Part shown: in pieces, positions 10,150 through 22,413 of the stretch
How the letters are laid out: each line of letters opens with the position of its first letter
Numbering within the stretch: position 1 is the stretch's first letter
NCBI RefSeq assembly: GCF_008831285.2
Contig: NC_045143.1
Location: 8,379,503 to 8,443,502, forward strand
DNA: 64,000 bases
From: Nymphaea colorata
Taxonomy: Eukaryota > Streptophyta > Magnoliopsida > Nymphaeales > Nymphaeaceae
Reading direction: 5' to 3'
Translations under genes and position numbers: made by a program
The notes under the pieces: model-generated
Told to the model about the DNA's origin: nothing
What the model saw: the letters and a program-made list of their open reading frames with translations, nothing else
The model's database searches: none

Positions 10150-12536
10150 AATGGCAATAACATAGCAGAATGTATAGTCCTCGTATAACATGTTTCTTAT
10201 TTTCTGTATACTAACGTCTGATGATCGTCAATCCTTAGCACTTCATTTTGTTTTCATGTATACTAAAAAATGTAACATTTTGCTTGTGACATGTTTCTAG
10301 TTGATCTCACTGGGAAGTTAAAATCAAATATTCTCTCATTGACTATACAAATTATTGGACCAGTTTAATTTTTCTCCTAATGTTTCACACACTTATTGTA
10401 ATATTGTGGTTGCTGTTTTTTATGGTAAAATCAAATCATGGATTCATCTACCTGAGGACTTCTCTCAGTGGAACTGATATTCAGTAATATTATTGTTTAT
10501 GGTGCCGACAACACATCAGAGAAACCTGAAAATTGACATGAGAGGATATGGGGCATGAAATGCTCCTTTTTACTTTGTGGCCAGGCATTCAATTAATAAG
10601 TAGAACACGATATGACGATGAGGGTGAACTTTACATTCTTTTTTTTTTTTCACTTTAGTGCATTCATCAGCTTAGTAAGCAATAAGCACTGTTTTTTCTG
10701 ACATGCCCTGGTTACCACCACAAGATCAGATCATGGCCTGTCAAATGTTAGATCTGTCTCATCAGGTGAGCCGTTGGTTTGGAGATGGACCTCAGGAATC
10801 ACCTTCTTCTCAACTTCACTGTTGGCATTTCTGAGCTGCAGTTCTTGGATATAAAGTGGGTTCAGGCAAGCTTTCAATTTTGTTTCTTTGACTTTTCATC
10901 CTATACATAATTTTTGTTTTAATTTCTGGACTGTGGGTATGCGACTTTGAGGTTGGCATCAAGGTGGTCTTATTGTTGTTTTTGTTGGCACAGGATAACT
11001 TAGTATAACCACAAGGTTGGTCTGGGAATTCTGAGTTGACACTGTGGGCATTTCTGCTCTCTTTTATCTTTCATATCCTATAGCGCCCTCTGTGGATGGC
11101 TGCATGCAATTACAGCTGAACCAGCATCATGGGACGTCGGTTGCTTATTCTGCCATTATTTTCTAAATGAATGCCCTTGCTCAATGCCATCCAGTTATTT
11201 ATATGATAATATTGTCTGATTGGCTCTAAAGACAATTTAACAAATTGCAATCAACAGTAAATTGTAATCACATGTTTTACCACACTGTAGTTACTATTTC
11301 GCTCTGCTATTGTAGTGATGTGATGAGGTCGGAGGTCGAGTCATTAGGTTTAGTTTGACTATGTGTGAATTGCATATCCTATAGGGACCTTTTTGCGGGC
11401 AACAGTTTCCACTCTAATGCTGACTTGAGTATGCACCAACATATCTAAATCCCAAACATAGGTTTGGCTTGGCAAATAACAATAGTGGGGCACTTTGATT
11501 AGCTTTGGCTTGAAGTCCGTCCTTTTGGGTTGCATCCTGATCAGGTGAAAAACGATATGGTTATTGGATAAATTCTCTCTAAGTTCACCTCTAACCCCCC
11601 TCTCCATCTCTTTCTTGTTCACCACGTATATGTATAGCTCAATGCTATCTCGTAACCATCCCAGCGGTTATGGTTACAAGCAATGATATAATAAAGCTTC
11701 TCATGGTCAGACTTTTTCTCACTGGACTTGAAATTCGACACTCAATAGTCCTCATGATTCCTATGCGTATGACTGTCTAGAACTTAAAAGACAAATGAGG
11801 CTATTGAAAGTATTTGACAAAGGCTTCAGCATGGCATAAGGAGCAGCAGCTTCATTATGCGCAACTGAAGTTGAAATTTGTTCTTTGTTAAAGTGAAGAT
11901 GCTATATTTATCAATCGACTGCTGCAGGTTGATAGAAGGGCCAATTTAAGATGATGATGCTCACCAAAAATCAATTTCACATCCAGGAATACTTCATGGC
12001 TAAAATAGAAACTTTCCCTAAGGTATCTAAGAGTCAAATATAGATTTTATCTTGGTAAAATATTTTCAGGTTTTTGTGGGAGAAATGCAAATTGATGAAT
12101 CAATCGGACAGTTGTTGGGCTGTCATGCTTGGCATAAGAGCTTCTGATGCGTCATCCTATAGCATGTTGTCATTTGCTTTAAATGAGTAACTAAGTTTTG
12201 ATTCAGTCGAAGATGTCCTCGATGGTGCTTTTTGGGGCCATTGAATGTTTTGAGAGTAGGCACTGAATGAAAAGAAGGACCGAAGTTTAAGGATTGACAG
12301 AGAAGCGAATTATCTCTCTAGAGGTGATATTTCTGATAGAATCAGGAACAAGAAACCATCCCAGCGGTGGGTTTCTACATAATGGAGTAATGATGCGACC
12401 GCAAGCGCTCATTTGGTTCTCGGAGTTCCTAGCATGCCAAGAGAGATTACCATCAATAGGCCAAGACGCTTGGGATTCTCTCTTGCTAGCTGTTTGCCAT
12501 CTTTGTAAATCAAATGCAGAAGCAAGTCTCTCCATC
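10150..12536. other. Downstream of the transposase-derived gene; no gene seen
   Basis: The stretch is moderately AT-rich with scattered T-runs. It could contain 3' UTR or non-coding transcript but nothing decisive is visible. Overlapping 81-82-codon frames on both strands at 12287-12539 have no recognisable motif. Confidence 0.4.
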
Positions 12537-12908
12537 TAGACTGTCATTGGATGGGTTTCAAATCAGATCATATATCTGATTTGAATACAAATGAAGAAAA
12601 GTCATATCTGAATCCGAAACCAAAATTCAATTTCACAATCGGAATATGATTGTTTACATTCATATCTGAATTCGAATTTTAAACCGAATTCGGCCAATTT
12701 TCAAAGTGTAAAAACATTGGATATAAAATATTTATTGAAAAATAAATCTAATCCGAATTTGAATGTGATAGGATATTTATGTATATCCGAATTTGATCGA
12801 ACGTGATTTCGTAAATCCGAATCCGACACAATTTCTTAATCAGCTATTAAATTTTATTCCATATCTTATTTTTTGGGAATGGTTCGGTCACATCTCCGAT
12901 TCAAATAA
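12537..12908. mobile_element. Truncated family B (ATCCGA-rich) hAT-like MITE
   Basis: Starts TAGACTGTCATTGGAT, a diverged TAGGGATGTCAA terminus, and carries the same interior as 15838-16205. The opposite terminus is missing after TCTCCGATTCAAATA, so it is incomplete. Confidence 0.6.
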
Positions 12909-14391
12909 GCTTTCACAGTCCTTGGGTCATTCCTCCCCCAAGAAAAGAAGTCCCAACTCCATGGATTGAGCTTTAGGTCTTGACGCAACTGTGAGTTTCT
13001 CTTTAACAAGTGACATTAAAGTCATGTTGTCTGTTTATCTTTGACATTTATGTAGGTTAAGATGAAAAACACGACACATCATTAAACATAAGAGAAATTA
13101 AAACACTAAGTGTAAACGTGGACGACTTTTTCTATATTAAAGAGTTACACGAGTCTACTTAAGGAGATAGCTTAACCAGAAATGACTTCATAAGAACATT
13201 TAGACGATAATAGCTGAATGAAGTGATATTTCAGAATGGCAAGTAAAATTGCATCGTTTGCATGAAGGGAGGATAAAGATGCACAACGTATTCCTCGTTT
13301 GGCACTGCTTGAATACAAAGCTCAGTAAAGGATTTTGATGGCAGAAATTGCATATGAAATTTAAAATATTGTTGTCAACCAATATAACAATATTCATAAC
13401 GATGATATTTCATGGTGAATTACTATAAATTATTTTGTTAGTCATTTAACATTGAACAATTTGGTTGCCAAAGATGTACTGATCATGGGTCATGTTATTA
13501 GTAACTTGACAAATGAGAAGAAAAAAAAGAAAAAATCTTTCCTACTTAATAAATCTTGTCAAATAAAGAACCTAGAAAAAGTATCGTAGATAGTCACATG
13601 CAAAGATCTAGTAGCTTAAATCAAAGTCTTAGTAGCTTAAGCCAAACCCCAGCATCAATGTTGTGGATGACTACTGTCATTACTAGCAAGTTACACGATA
13701 AAAGGATAGATGTATCAATATATTTTAGAAGTTAAAATAGAAGTTTAGTAATTAAGGATGTTCTCATAGTTGTGCACATTTTGACTTTAAAATAAGCTTA
13801 CATATCTCTTCGTTTTTCGTATGAGAAATAAGATTTGGAGAGGTTTCTCATAACATGCTTGTAAATGTGTTCCTGAGTGTGAGAAAAGTGTTTTGCTCTG
13901 TCATTAGGAGAGCGAATCGATCATTTTTTGTGCAAAGAAAGTGATTTCTCAAGTTAAAAATGTTTGAGAAAACACCTTGTACCCAATTTCACAAATACGG
14001 TATATTCATTGTGGCTGTGCGGTGGTTTTCACTCTTCTTCAAAATTTAAAAAGTTTTTCACATAAATGTGCTTGAAAATTTAATTAGTTAATATATTATT
14101 ATATAAATGGTGCAAGCTGTTTTATATTTTGGTCATGCCCAGTGCCTTCCACTTTGTTTAAAAAAAGGGCAAGTTTATGGACATGGCTCTCAAAGATGCA
14201 TGGACTCAGAGTCAAGTTTGGCCATCTAAAATTTGGGTTGTCAGTGGATTTTTGGAAACCAAGTTTTGACAAAACTTCATTCTTATAAAATGGCGTTCTG
14301 TCGTTCAAGCTACCTTAGCCTTGGAGATTTAACATTTCAATACCAATTACATGGGTTTCCTTTTGTTTGCTACACAAGGGGAAACCATATT
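12909..14391. other. Intergenic, no gene seen
   Basis: AT-rich sequence with short frames on both strands, none showing a family motif. Confidence 0.5.
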
Positions 14392-14464
14392 TATGCTTCA
14401 GCTTGCGCATGAGGCTCGTTTAGCCTTATGTATGCTTCACCTTGCGCATGAGGCTCGTTTAGCG
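14392..14464. repeat. Tandem duplication, 39-bp period
   Basis: TATGCTTCA(G/C)CTTGCGCATG... through CTCGTTTAGC is repeated at 14392 and 14431 with one mismatch over about 33 bp. Confidence 0.85.
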
Positions 14465-14746
14465 AATGAAACATTTTTGTAATTGTTTCATGAATCTGCG
14501 CTAAAGTTGACAGTAGATTTGTATAATAGCTTCTAGGAGGCTCCATGAATGTGCCCTGGTGCTCCATGAATCTGCTCTAGTGCTTCCCAAGCTTTGGGTT
14601 ATATTCATGAAACAGTTGTATATTATTTATTCTATTGGCCAAATGGGCCTTTAGGAACATTTGGTTATAGAAACACTAACGCAATGTTCCATGAATCCAT
14701 CTTAAAGATAAAATAGTGTTTTATGAACCCGTTTCAATCTTTCAAG

Positions 14747-14909
14747 CAGTGGCGGAGCCACATGGTGACTGGTGTGAGCATACTCTTAAAATTTCTTTAT
14801 TTTTAAATGGGCATCTTTAAACATTTATCCTTATATATAAATGGCCCACCAAATATGAATATTTTTAAAAGAATGCCTTTCCAGCCAATTTTTTTTGGCT
14901 CTGCCACTG
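14747..14909. mobile_element. Intact hAT MITE, family A, perfect TSD
   Basis: A 163-bp element. The left terminus CAGTGGCGGAGCCA and right terminus TGGCTCTGCCACTG are inverted repeats with one mismatch. The 8-mer CTTTCAAG is present exactly on both sides (14739-14746 and 14910-14917). This is the clearest evidence in the window that the GGAGCCA-ended repeats are hAT-type MITEs. Confidence 0.92.
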
Positions 14910-14917
14910 CTTTCAAG

Positions 14918-15499
14918 CTCACCCCATTAGGGCCACATCTTTTAGGTTATGTTTTTGAGTTGTCTAGTGTTTCTTTTAATTGGCTGTGATTTTATCGGAT
15001 AGAGATATAGAGATAATTAGGTTCTCATATTCTGCAAAAGTCAAGAACTAATTCCTTTTGTATAAGCAATCCATATAGAAGGAATTTTTTCTGGCCTTCT
15101 GATTTTTCTGCCCAAGGAGTGACCTTTTTCTTTCCTTTTGTGCCCATTTGCAGCCAATGAAATCCAGCAGGCCAAAATAATGGAGCCATTCACTTCTATG
15201 CGTGAACGACACTGTAAGAGGCCTTTGATGTGCAATCTAACTCATCCCCGACCTCATGTTCATTCATGGATGGTTACTTGCATGTGCAAGTTGATCTTTT
15301 AGAGGAGGCGATTCTCTCTAGTTATAATCAATAGATAAGTCAGCAAAAGACAGAAATTGCAGGACCTCTTGTTCACTTGTTACATGTCGTCTACTTATGT
15401 TTGGGCGCCTTCTTGTCTCCAATTCGATCCATGGAATGATCTGTCTTGCTCTGCTCAGATCTTTCCAATATTAAAAAATAAAACATGGCATAAAGCTAC

Positions 15500-15583
<84 letters not shown>

Positions 15584-15836
15584 CAGAGACAGCACCAAAC
15601 CTCTACTTAGATCCTTCCGATGTGGAAAACAGAGGTCGAGCCTATTCTATAGAGCTACACTTAAAGTTCGAAGTGAGCTCGAGGTTTTACGAGTGAAGCG
15701 AGCTTGAGATGGCCCAATTTGAGCTCACCTCCGCCCATGTTGAGGCCTAAATTCAATCGACTGATCTCGAACATAAGTTGGCTCCGTATTTAAGGCACTA
15801 AGGTCCCGGTTCTTGTTTGGTGTCTTATGGTTGCAA
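14918..15836. other. Intergenic with (TA)34 and a GAGCTCGAG segment
   Basis: No gene seen. A pure TA run occupies 15506-15573. At 15630-15760 a stretch with GAGCTCGAGG, GAGCGAGCTTGAG and related words resembles the dispersed GAGCTCGAG repeat. Confidence 0.5.
15506..15573. repeat. (TA)34 microsatellite
   Basis: 68 bp of uninterrupted alternating T and A. Confidence 0.95.
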
Positions 15837-15837
15837 C

Positions 15838-16205
15838 TAGGGATGTCAACTGATCAGATTAAAATCAGATATATCCTTAATCATATCTATTTTTTCAGAT
15901 ATTCATATATTCGGATTTAAATACGCATAAAGAAAAGTCATATACAAATCTGAATTTGAACATGATTTTGCCAATTTTCAAAATGTAATTGCATTAGATA
16001 CAAGATATTTGTCTAAAAATGAATTCGATTGGATATTTATATATATTCGAATTTGAATCTGGATTTGAATCCAATCGGATGCCATTTATTAAATCTGAAT
16101 CGGATTTGATTCCTTAATTGGATGTTATTTTTTTTTTATATATCTAATTTTTTCGGATCGGTTCGGTCGAACATCCGATTCAAATCAGATATATTGACAT
16201 CATTA
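15838..16205. mobile_element. Family B (ATCCGA-rich) hAT-like MITE
   Basis: A 368-bp element that starts TAGGGATGTCAA and ends TTGACATCATTA, an imperfect inverted pair. The interior is dense in GAATCGGAT-type words and lies in the opposite orientation to the copy at 3122-3485. The flanking 8-mers GTTGCAAC and GTTCTAAT agree at only 5 of 8 positions, so the duplication is weak here. Confidence 0.65.
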
Positions 16206-17253
16206 GTTCTAATGTATAAAGTTGGCAATTTTTTGAGCAGCTCAGTTCTTTCCTTGGCGCAGACCGGCAACTTGGCAAACAAGGATGGACCCAAAAAAAT
16301 GTAATATGAAAAGGGCTGACATGTTCTTGGTATATCGATTTTTTTGCCATCAACGAAACTCTGCCTCTTGCTGTTTCATTCTTTCAGCTGATCGCCTGAA
16401 CTTGCAACAGCGTCTCCAACATCAAGCAAAATCAACTTAATCACCTCGAAAGGGGACTTTGTCTAAGAAAAAGCTTAAAGGAGGCTAAAGGAAAAGTTGC
16501 AATAAGTTGTGCCATGAAACTGAAAAATGAAAAGAAAGTTGAGGATATAGGGAAAAGGCCAAGGTGGCCTTGGGTGAGTAAGCTGAAAGAGCAGGAGGGC
16601 TCCTCCCTTTGAAATTTCTTTCTTTGTGTCCCTACCACAAGCGTGACAGACAGATGTATAGCAATGTTGGTCAAGTAGGTAGGCACGTAAAAGGCATGCG
16701 ATCGGTTTACTGTAAACTGTAAAATTTAATTTTTTCATTTTTACCTATCTAGGCGTTACTTTCTTATTGACTTATTGTGGAGGCATCAAATATATGTTAT
16801 TCTGTAGCCATTATTCATATGATACAGTAGCTATTGCTGTGAAGTAATACTTCGAACACAGCTTTAGAGTTTATAAGAAAGGGAAGAAGCTTCCGCCTTA
16901 ACGCTGAGATTATTCTCCTGCTTACTCAATGCAGGTGAGGGTAATCATTTTCATTAACTTGTGAGGGAAAGCTTTTTCCAACGTAAATACAGACAAAATA
17001 GTTTCTCTACCGGAAAGCGTCTGACTTCTTTCTTGTAAAGAAGCTTTTGGTGATATTAAACTTATGCTGGCCATGAAACTTTCTCAATCATAGGTTTAAA
17101 TAATTCATAGTTCATCATTTGTACAGATAGAAAATCTGATATAGTCAGTTAAAATTTTAGAAAATGAAGTTAAATAATTTTGTGAAACAATATTTACTGA
17201 GCCCAAGAGAGCACAGAAATTAGAAACCACAGAACATGTATCCCCTTCTAGCG
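16206..17253. other. Intergenic upstream of the first SRPBCC gene
   Basis: No gene recognised. Short opposite-strand frames at 16441-16738 have no motif. Confidence 0.5.
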
Positions 17254-17301
17254 TACGTGTCGAGAGCCTTCATTAGTTCCAAGCCAAAAATGTTACGTGG
17301 C
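17254..17301 (+). promoter_or_regulatory. Pair of ABRE-like ACGT elements
   Basis: TACGTGTC (17254-17261) and TACGTGGC (17294-17301) lie 40 bp apart, 118 to 71 bp before the ATG of the SRPBCC gene. ACGTG(G/T)C is the core bound by ABA-response bZIP factors, and paired copies are typical of ABA- or stress-responsive promoters. Regulation by ABA is an inference from the motifs only. Confidence 0.45.
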
Positions 17302-17371
17302 GACCTTTCTGCCCTTTATCTCAGTCTTTCAGGAAGAAACAAGAATTGGAGACCAATTCTCTGTGGAAGCA

Positions 17372-17920
17372 ATGGCAGAAGAAGAGCAGCAGCAGGTGGA
17401 GGCGGCGAGGCACGAGGGAAAGGTGAGCGCCACCGTCCGGGGAGCGACGGCGGACCAAGTGTGGCCTCTCCTCGCCGACTTCTGCAACGTCCATCGCTGG
17501 ATTCCCGGCGTCAGTACATGCCGCCTGGAAGGTGGGGTCGCCGGAGAGCCGGGATGCGTCCGGTACTGCGTCGGCAAAGGCGAGCCCGCGGACGGAGGGG
17601 ACGTGCCGTGGGCGAGGGAGAAGCTGACGGTTATTGACCACGCTGGCCGGAAGCTGAGGTACGTGGTCTTCGAGAACAACATCGGGTGGAAGAACTACGA
17701 GGCGGCCCTGGAGGTCGTGGAGGGGGAGGAAGGTGGGGAGGGGTGCATCATCGAGTGGTGCTTCAGGATGGAGCCGGTTGCCGAAGGGAACGGGTGCGAA
17801 GTCGTACCCTTCGTGACGTCTGCTCTGGAAGGGATGGTCAAGACGATGGAGGAGTTTCTTGCCGCCGCCGCCGCCGCCGGCAGCGATGTCCAAGAGTTGG
17901 TGTGTACCGTGGTGGCCTAG
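17372..17920 (+). CDS. SRPBCC / lachrymatory-factor-synthase-like protein 1
   Basis: A 182-aa intronless protein of the polyketide cyclase-like (Bet v 1-like, START-related) fold, which binds small hydrophobic ligands in a cavity. Family hallmarks are ATADQVWPLLADFC (25-38), GEPGCVRY (58-65), WAREKL (80-85) and ENNIGWKNYEAALEV (101-115). The positions matching the published Arg71, Glu88 and Tyr114 of onion LFS are all kept: Arg64, Glu83 and Tyr109. An upstream frame extension to 17297 lacks an ATG, so 17372 is the first in-frame ATG. The C-terminal part holds an Ala run coded by GCC repeats. The coding region is GC-rich against AT-rich flanks. AATAAA lies at 18028. No signal peptide is evident, so a cytosolic site is likely. 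The ligand or substrate is unknown, and most plant homologues outside Allium are uncharacterised. Confidence 0.9.
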   Translation: MAEEEQQQVEAARHEGKVSATVRGATADQVWPLLADFCNVHRWIPGVSTCRLEGGVAGEPGCVRYCVGKGEPADGGDVPWAREKLTVIDHAGRKLRYVVFENNIGWKNYEAALEVVEGEEGGEGCIIEWCFRMEPVAEGNGCEVVPFVTSALEGMVKTMEEFLAAAAAAGSDVQELVCTVVA

Positions 17921-18375
17921 TGGTTGGTTGACTCTCTCTCATCTGTTTGTACCAAGCAGAAGCAAGCAGAGCTTACACGAAAGGAAGGAACGTTCAGGTT
18001 TTCAGTTTGCTCATTTCTGTGATTATGAATAAATTCACGGGACCCTTTTCATTTTCTATGCCGAACTCCTTGAGGGTTTGATTTTGTGGTTAAATCGTTG
18101 CTTCAGACTTGAAATTTTACTGGTTCAGCGCTAAATCTCTTTAGTTCCTAATGTTCTATTGGTTCGATTTCAATTTTTTGCCATGTCACAACCCAAGTAG
18201 TTCTGCCAAGTTTCGGTTTCATTACGTCAATCCTTTTGTTGATGAGAGCTATCTCAGGAGGTTATATCCTGCTTTTAAAAGCAGGAAGATCTTTATGTTG
18301 AGACTATTATTGGTGACTCGATTTCACAGTCTCTTTTGTTCTCTCTCCGTCGTCTCCTCTCACCCTTTCTTATCT
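17921..18375. other. 3' flank of SRPBCC gene 1
   Basis: Holds the likely polyadenylation signal AATAAA (18028-18033), about 108 bp after the stop. No other gene seen. Confidence 0.5.
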
Positions 18376-18700
18376 AAGTCAACTGCCCTGCTCGAGCTCC
18401 GCTTTAACTCTACTAGAGCCCTGAGCCCTTTATAGCAAAGTCGAGTACACAAAATCGAGTTCAAACTCGACTCATTTAACACATTGAACTTGTTTAGCGT
18501 TAAATCATGTAACTTGTAAAAATTTGTTTTTATTTTAAAAGTTAAAACTAGTGATTTGGTGAGCTGGTTTTGACAATATCATGCAGAGTATCGGTTTATG
18601 AGTCGAGTCAAGTATAAATGAATGAAACAGCACAAAGCCAGTCCAAGTCGAACCCAATTTAACTCGGCTCGTTTGTGCAGCTGTAGTTTTGGGGGTGTTG
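18376..18700. repeat. Dispersed GAGCTCGAG repeat
   Basis: Contains CTGCTCGAGCTCCG, AAACTCGACTCATTTAAC, GAGTCGAGTCAAGTATAAA and AACTCGGCTCGTTTG. The same words recur at 21608-21795 and 26250-26480, so this is a dispersed family. Ends are not defined. Confidence 0.55.
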
Positions 18701-19374
18701 GAATAAAGAGGAATATTTTGTGTTGGAAATTTTAATAGCAAACACAATTTTGCATAAATATGTTCCACAAGTGGGCATACGACAAAAATATGCCCAAATT
18801 TTCTCATATGCATGGCTACGCATCTTTTTTCACAAAAACTCGTTTTTTTTTTCTAATAGCAGCCGTTAGCGTAACTAACAGCCTCCTTTTGGGTTGGCAT
18901 TGCTCTTGGAAGAGTCGCTCAGCCCAAATCCAGAACTCATTAATACCACAAGGTCATGAATACAGACGTTAAGATATGATATATCCGATTATCGGTTTGG
19001 ATTTGAATGCATTTAGCTAAGTAAAGAAATCTAGAACAAATCACTAAGCAAATGTTTTCACTGGGAGAATGGCGCAGAATTCATCCACAATAAATGAAGT
19101 GGAAAAGCACAAAAGCAAGCTGAAAAGCATTTAATTGCCCAAAGAGGCAAAAGTAGAAAAAAAAAAACTTGCTTGTGGTTGAAAAATTTTCAATGAATTT
19201 TGGGGGTAAAAGGTGAACTAAACCCAGAACCATATCAAAGTTTTGTCTTCTTCCCTCTTCTAAATCCTTGATGTGCTCTCTGGATCTCAGGGCTAGTCCA
19301 GTACAAAAGAAAAAAACTCATATCCGAAACAGGAGGGTGCATGTTCAGGGCTTGAAACTACCAAAATGTTGCAA

Positions 19375-19565
19375 TAACGGGCGTAGATAAGTCCAGGCTC
19401 CGTGAGGTATTTTCTTTAAAAGCTTAAATTAGTGGTTAAACTTGGTAGATCTGAGTCCAATTATATATGACAATCCTATAAAGCCAGACAATTGTCTCAT
19501 AGTCAATTGAAAATTTGGTAACTATATATTTAATTCTCCATAAAAAAGAATTTATGTCTTTAGCC
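19375..19565. repeat. Degenerate MITE related to 57435-57641
   Basis: Shares CTTGG(G)TAGATCTGAGT, CAATTGAAAATTT and TAACTATAT in the same order and spacing as the copy at 57.5 kb. Termini are eroded here. Confidence 0.5.
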
Positions 19566-20538
19566 TTTGCTCCAATATGATATAAATGAGATAACCCCTT
19601 GGTAACAATTAAAGCGAGAGAGAAAGAGAGAGATGGATAAAAATGGGTCCACTTGACATCGTAATGTCACCTCTAATTTTAAGATCAACACTACTCTTCA
19701 ATGCCATCAGGATAGAACCCTTCAAAAAGCAAATTAAAAAGCAAATTAAAACATGGCTATAACATGCCACCCAACCGGACTGAATAAGAGAGAGAGAGAT
19801 TATTATGTATAGTAAAAACCTGCTGCTAAAAAAAATCTGGCCACAAGATAACTAACATGTGGCACCCCAGTGGTCCATCATACTCTGCTTTTTAAGCAAA
19901 CATTTTTAATGTTTAGCTATGGGAATATGTGACATATGGCATGCAGATTTGAATTCCCGTATATGTAATGCATATAAAAATGATTGAAAAAAAGGAAAGA
20001 GAAGTAAGTGAAAAAACCTAACTTAAAATAACAGCCATTAAAAATGATATGAAATTTCCTGCATGAATGTGTTCATGTTAAAAATAAAAAATAAAAAGAG
20101 CTTGACAAATTAATAAATTAATAATAGATAAAGGGCAGCAGAAAAGTGGCGTTCATATTTAGCAGATCCACTCAATTCTAGCCTTTTATTTAAGTGAACA
20201 AGAGGTTAGCAACCAATTGTTCGGGAAAAAAGTCCCGAAAGCTCTCCATTTGTCCTACCTCCAGGTTCATAGGTTACAACTCTTCAACTGAAAAATTACA
20301 TTATGTATAGTATCCACAAAAATCAAACTAAAGGAGACCCTTAGTTAAGCTATGCCCTTCAAGGCCAATTCTGGCCTCTTGTGGAAAAGAAATTTTTAAC
20401 CACAAGAAGTTACCATTCTCTCTCTAAATAATACATGGTTGTCGCTTTCCCAACTTTCATAATTCTCTGTCTCTGACAACTCCATTGATTTCTGTACGCT
20501 ACAAGTTAAAAGTGCTTCAATAAATTTTATACCCTCTT

Positions 20539-20541
<3 letters not shown>

Positions 20542-20581
<40 letters not shown>
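20542..20581. repeat. (TA)20 microsatellite
   Basis: A pure TA run of 40 bp. Confidence 0.95.
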
Positions 20582-20584
<3 letters not shown>

Positions 20585-20948
20585 AAGCCAACATTTCTCA
20601 TGTTCGCCAAAATAAAGCTTCATGCCCTGAGGGATAGGTTGTTTGTGAAAGTCCGATATTAAGTTGGATTTTTGTGAGTGTTATTCTTTTGAACTGTAAA
20701 CAGTACATGCAAAGCACTCCAGTTGATGAGTATATCATACCACACTCACCTTGAAGACAGAGAAAAAAACAATGCTTCACAATTTGAAAAATTTTTATGT
20801 CACCTCGGTTGTTGTTTTTTTGTGATATCATAGTTCTGGACCTTGAATGCATGAAGAAAAAACAATACTCTACATTTTAAATTTTATGTGACCTATGTTT
20901 CTTTGATACCAGCTAGACTGTGACAGCCTACCTTTCACCATAGAATAT

Positions 20949-20998
20949 ATCATGTCAATTTTTACGAGCCTAGATCATGTCAATTTTTACGAGCCTTG
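20949..20998. repeat. Tandem duplication, 25-bp period
   Basis: ATCATGTCAATTTTTACGAG plus CCT follows itself once (starts at 20949 and 20974). Confidence 0.9.
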
Positions 20999-21607
20999 AG
21001 CGTGCAGTAACAATATGTTACTATAAACCCAAAAAAATTATTTAGATTCATTAGACACAGTTTAAAAAGAGTTTCGTGAATCTAACCCACTTTTGTGAGG
21101 TTCAAAAGAAAAGGGAGAATCCTGATGCACCGTTCCTCTAAGAAAAATTCGAATTGAAAAGGTCCAAATCCCCTCATATTTGCTTGATGGGCAATACTAA
21201 GTGATAAAATTAAGCTTGTGAATTTTATCTGGAAACACATTGGGGTTTAATAACAAGCATATGCTAAGGTTTTGATCTTTTCATGAGCGCTGTCTTCCTT
21301 TTTTTTATAGAGGGGTAGCTTTGGTATTTTTAGAAAATAAATATATGTTCTTTATGCTAGTTAATTTCTGCATTTGTATATAATTTGGAAGTCAATACAA
21401 TTTCTTATATATATATATATATATATAAAATCCATGCGTACAGTAGCTTAATTATATTTGGTCGAGAGTAGAAATTTATTATGAGTGAGACATTGTTCAC
21501 CCGTGATCTGCATCAGGCCATCAAACGGATGAATTGTGTTTCCTCGATGTGGAGGAAGGTGACCTTGTGATAACCATGCAAAACATTTTCTATATATTTT
21601 TTTTCAC

Positions 21608-21795
21608 GAACTCAATCGAGTGAATTTGCACGAGCCACACTCGCCATCTCAAACTCGACTCATTTACTTCAACTTGTTTACTTCTCAAGTCAAACTAGAT
21701 TCATTTATTAGAAGAGTCGAGCTCGAGTCAAGTTTAGTCGGGTGCGTTCAAGTTGAACCCGAATTGGCTCTACTCCTTAAACATCCCCACTTGAA
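21608..21795. repeat. Dispersed GAGCTCGAG repeat
   Basis: Includes ACTCGACTCATTTA, GAGTCGAGCTCGAGTCAAGT and a CCTTAAACATCCCCAC end. The words match the copies at 18.4 and 26.3 kb. Confidence 0.55.
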
Positions 21796-22413
21796 TGCGT
21801 TTTTATACAAAGTTAATTGGATTATAACATTGTTGGAAATTTTCAAAATTAATACTTGAATATTGATGGTGATTATAAGTACGCCGACTGGACAGTGTCA
21901 AATACATATCCAAAATTGACACCTTCAATAATAAAAAATAACCTGTTGTCAATTGCACTCTAGGTTGTCATTAACTAATATTAAGTCAGGTTAATAAGAA
22001 AAATGAGGAGAGTATCCCTAATATAAATAAACTAAATGCTTATTCATTTGGATTAGGCTCTCTAACTATGCAACATAATGTTATTAATCATGTCTAATTA
22101 TATCTAAATTCGTTTGGTAAACTATGTTTTGTTAATGCTACATAGAAAGATGTGTAGAAAAACTTAAATATGTATATTTACCAAAATAGTTATACTTTTA
22201 TGTTTTTTTTTAAACGAGAAAATAGTGCATTTTAGCAAACTTAATAGTTGACCCTATAAAAATATGCTCTACCAAGGGGTAGTTATTAGTGTACTAATTG
22301 TTTTTTTGTTTATTGTTAAAAAGAAGAATATATACTCTCTAAGGGTTGAAGGTTGTCTGCATTTTTCCTGATCCCAATGTTTAAAGCTGCTTTGAAACGT
22401 AGGTAAGAACAGC
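21796..22413. other. Intergenic, AT-rich, no gene seen
   Basis: No feature recognised between the GAGCTCGAG repeat and the nested transposon. Confidence 0.5.

Larger units (their letters stand above)
18701..21607. other. Intergenic, repeat-rich, no gene seen
   Basis: Contains a short family B-like piece near 18975-19015, a degenerate MITE relative (19375-19565), a (TA)n run and a 25-bp tandem duplication. Open frames here are short and lack motifs. Confidence 0.5.

Noticed and set aside
12287-12539. Overlapping open frames of about 82 codons on both strands
   Set aside because: No recognisable motif or exon signals; the size is within chance expectation.
15357-15707. Open frames with repeated Tyr-Ile
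   Set aside because: These are translated (TA)n microsatellites, as at 20.5, 28.8, 34.7, 42.1 and 43.7 kb.
17297-17371. Longer N-terminus for SRPBCC gene 1 starting at 17297
   Set aside because: The first codon is GTG; the first in-frame ATG is 17372, which also aligns with the starts of the two paralogues.
17321-17893. Long antisense open frame (190 codons) over SRPBCC gene 1, and similar ones over genes 2 and 3 and hydrolase exon 1
   Set aside because: They are shadows of GC-rich coding sequence; only the sense frames carry the family motifs.
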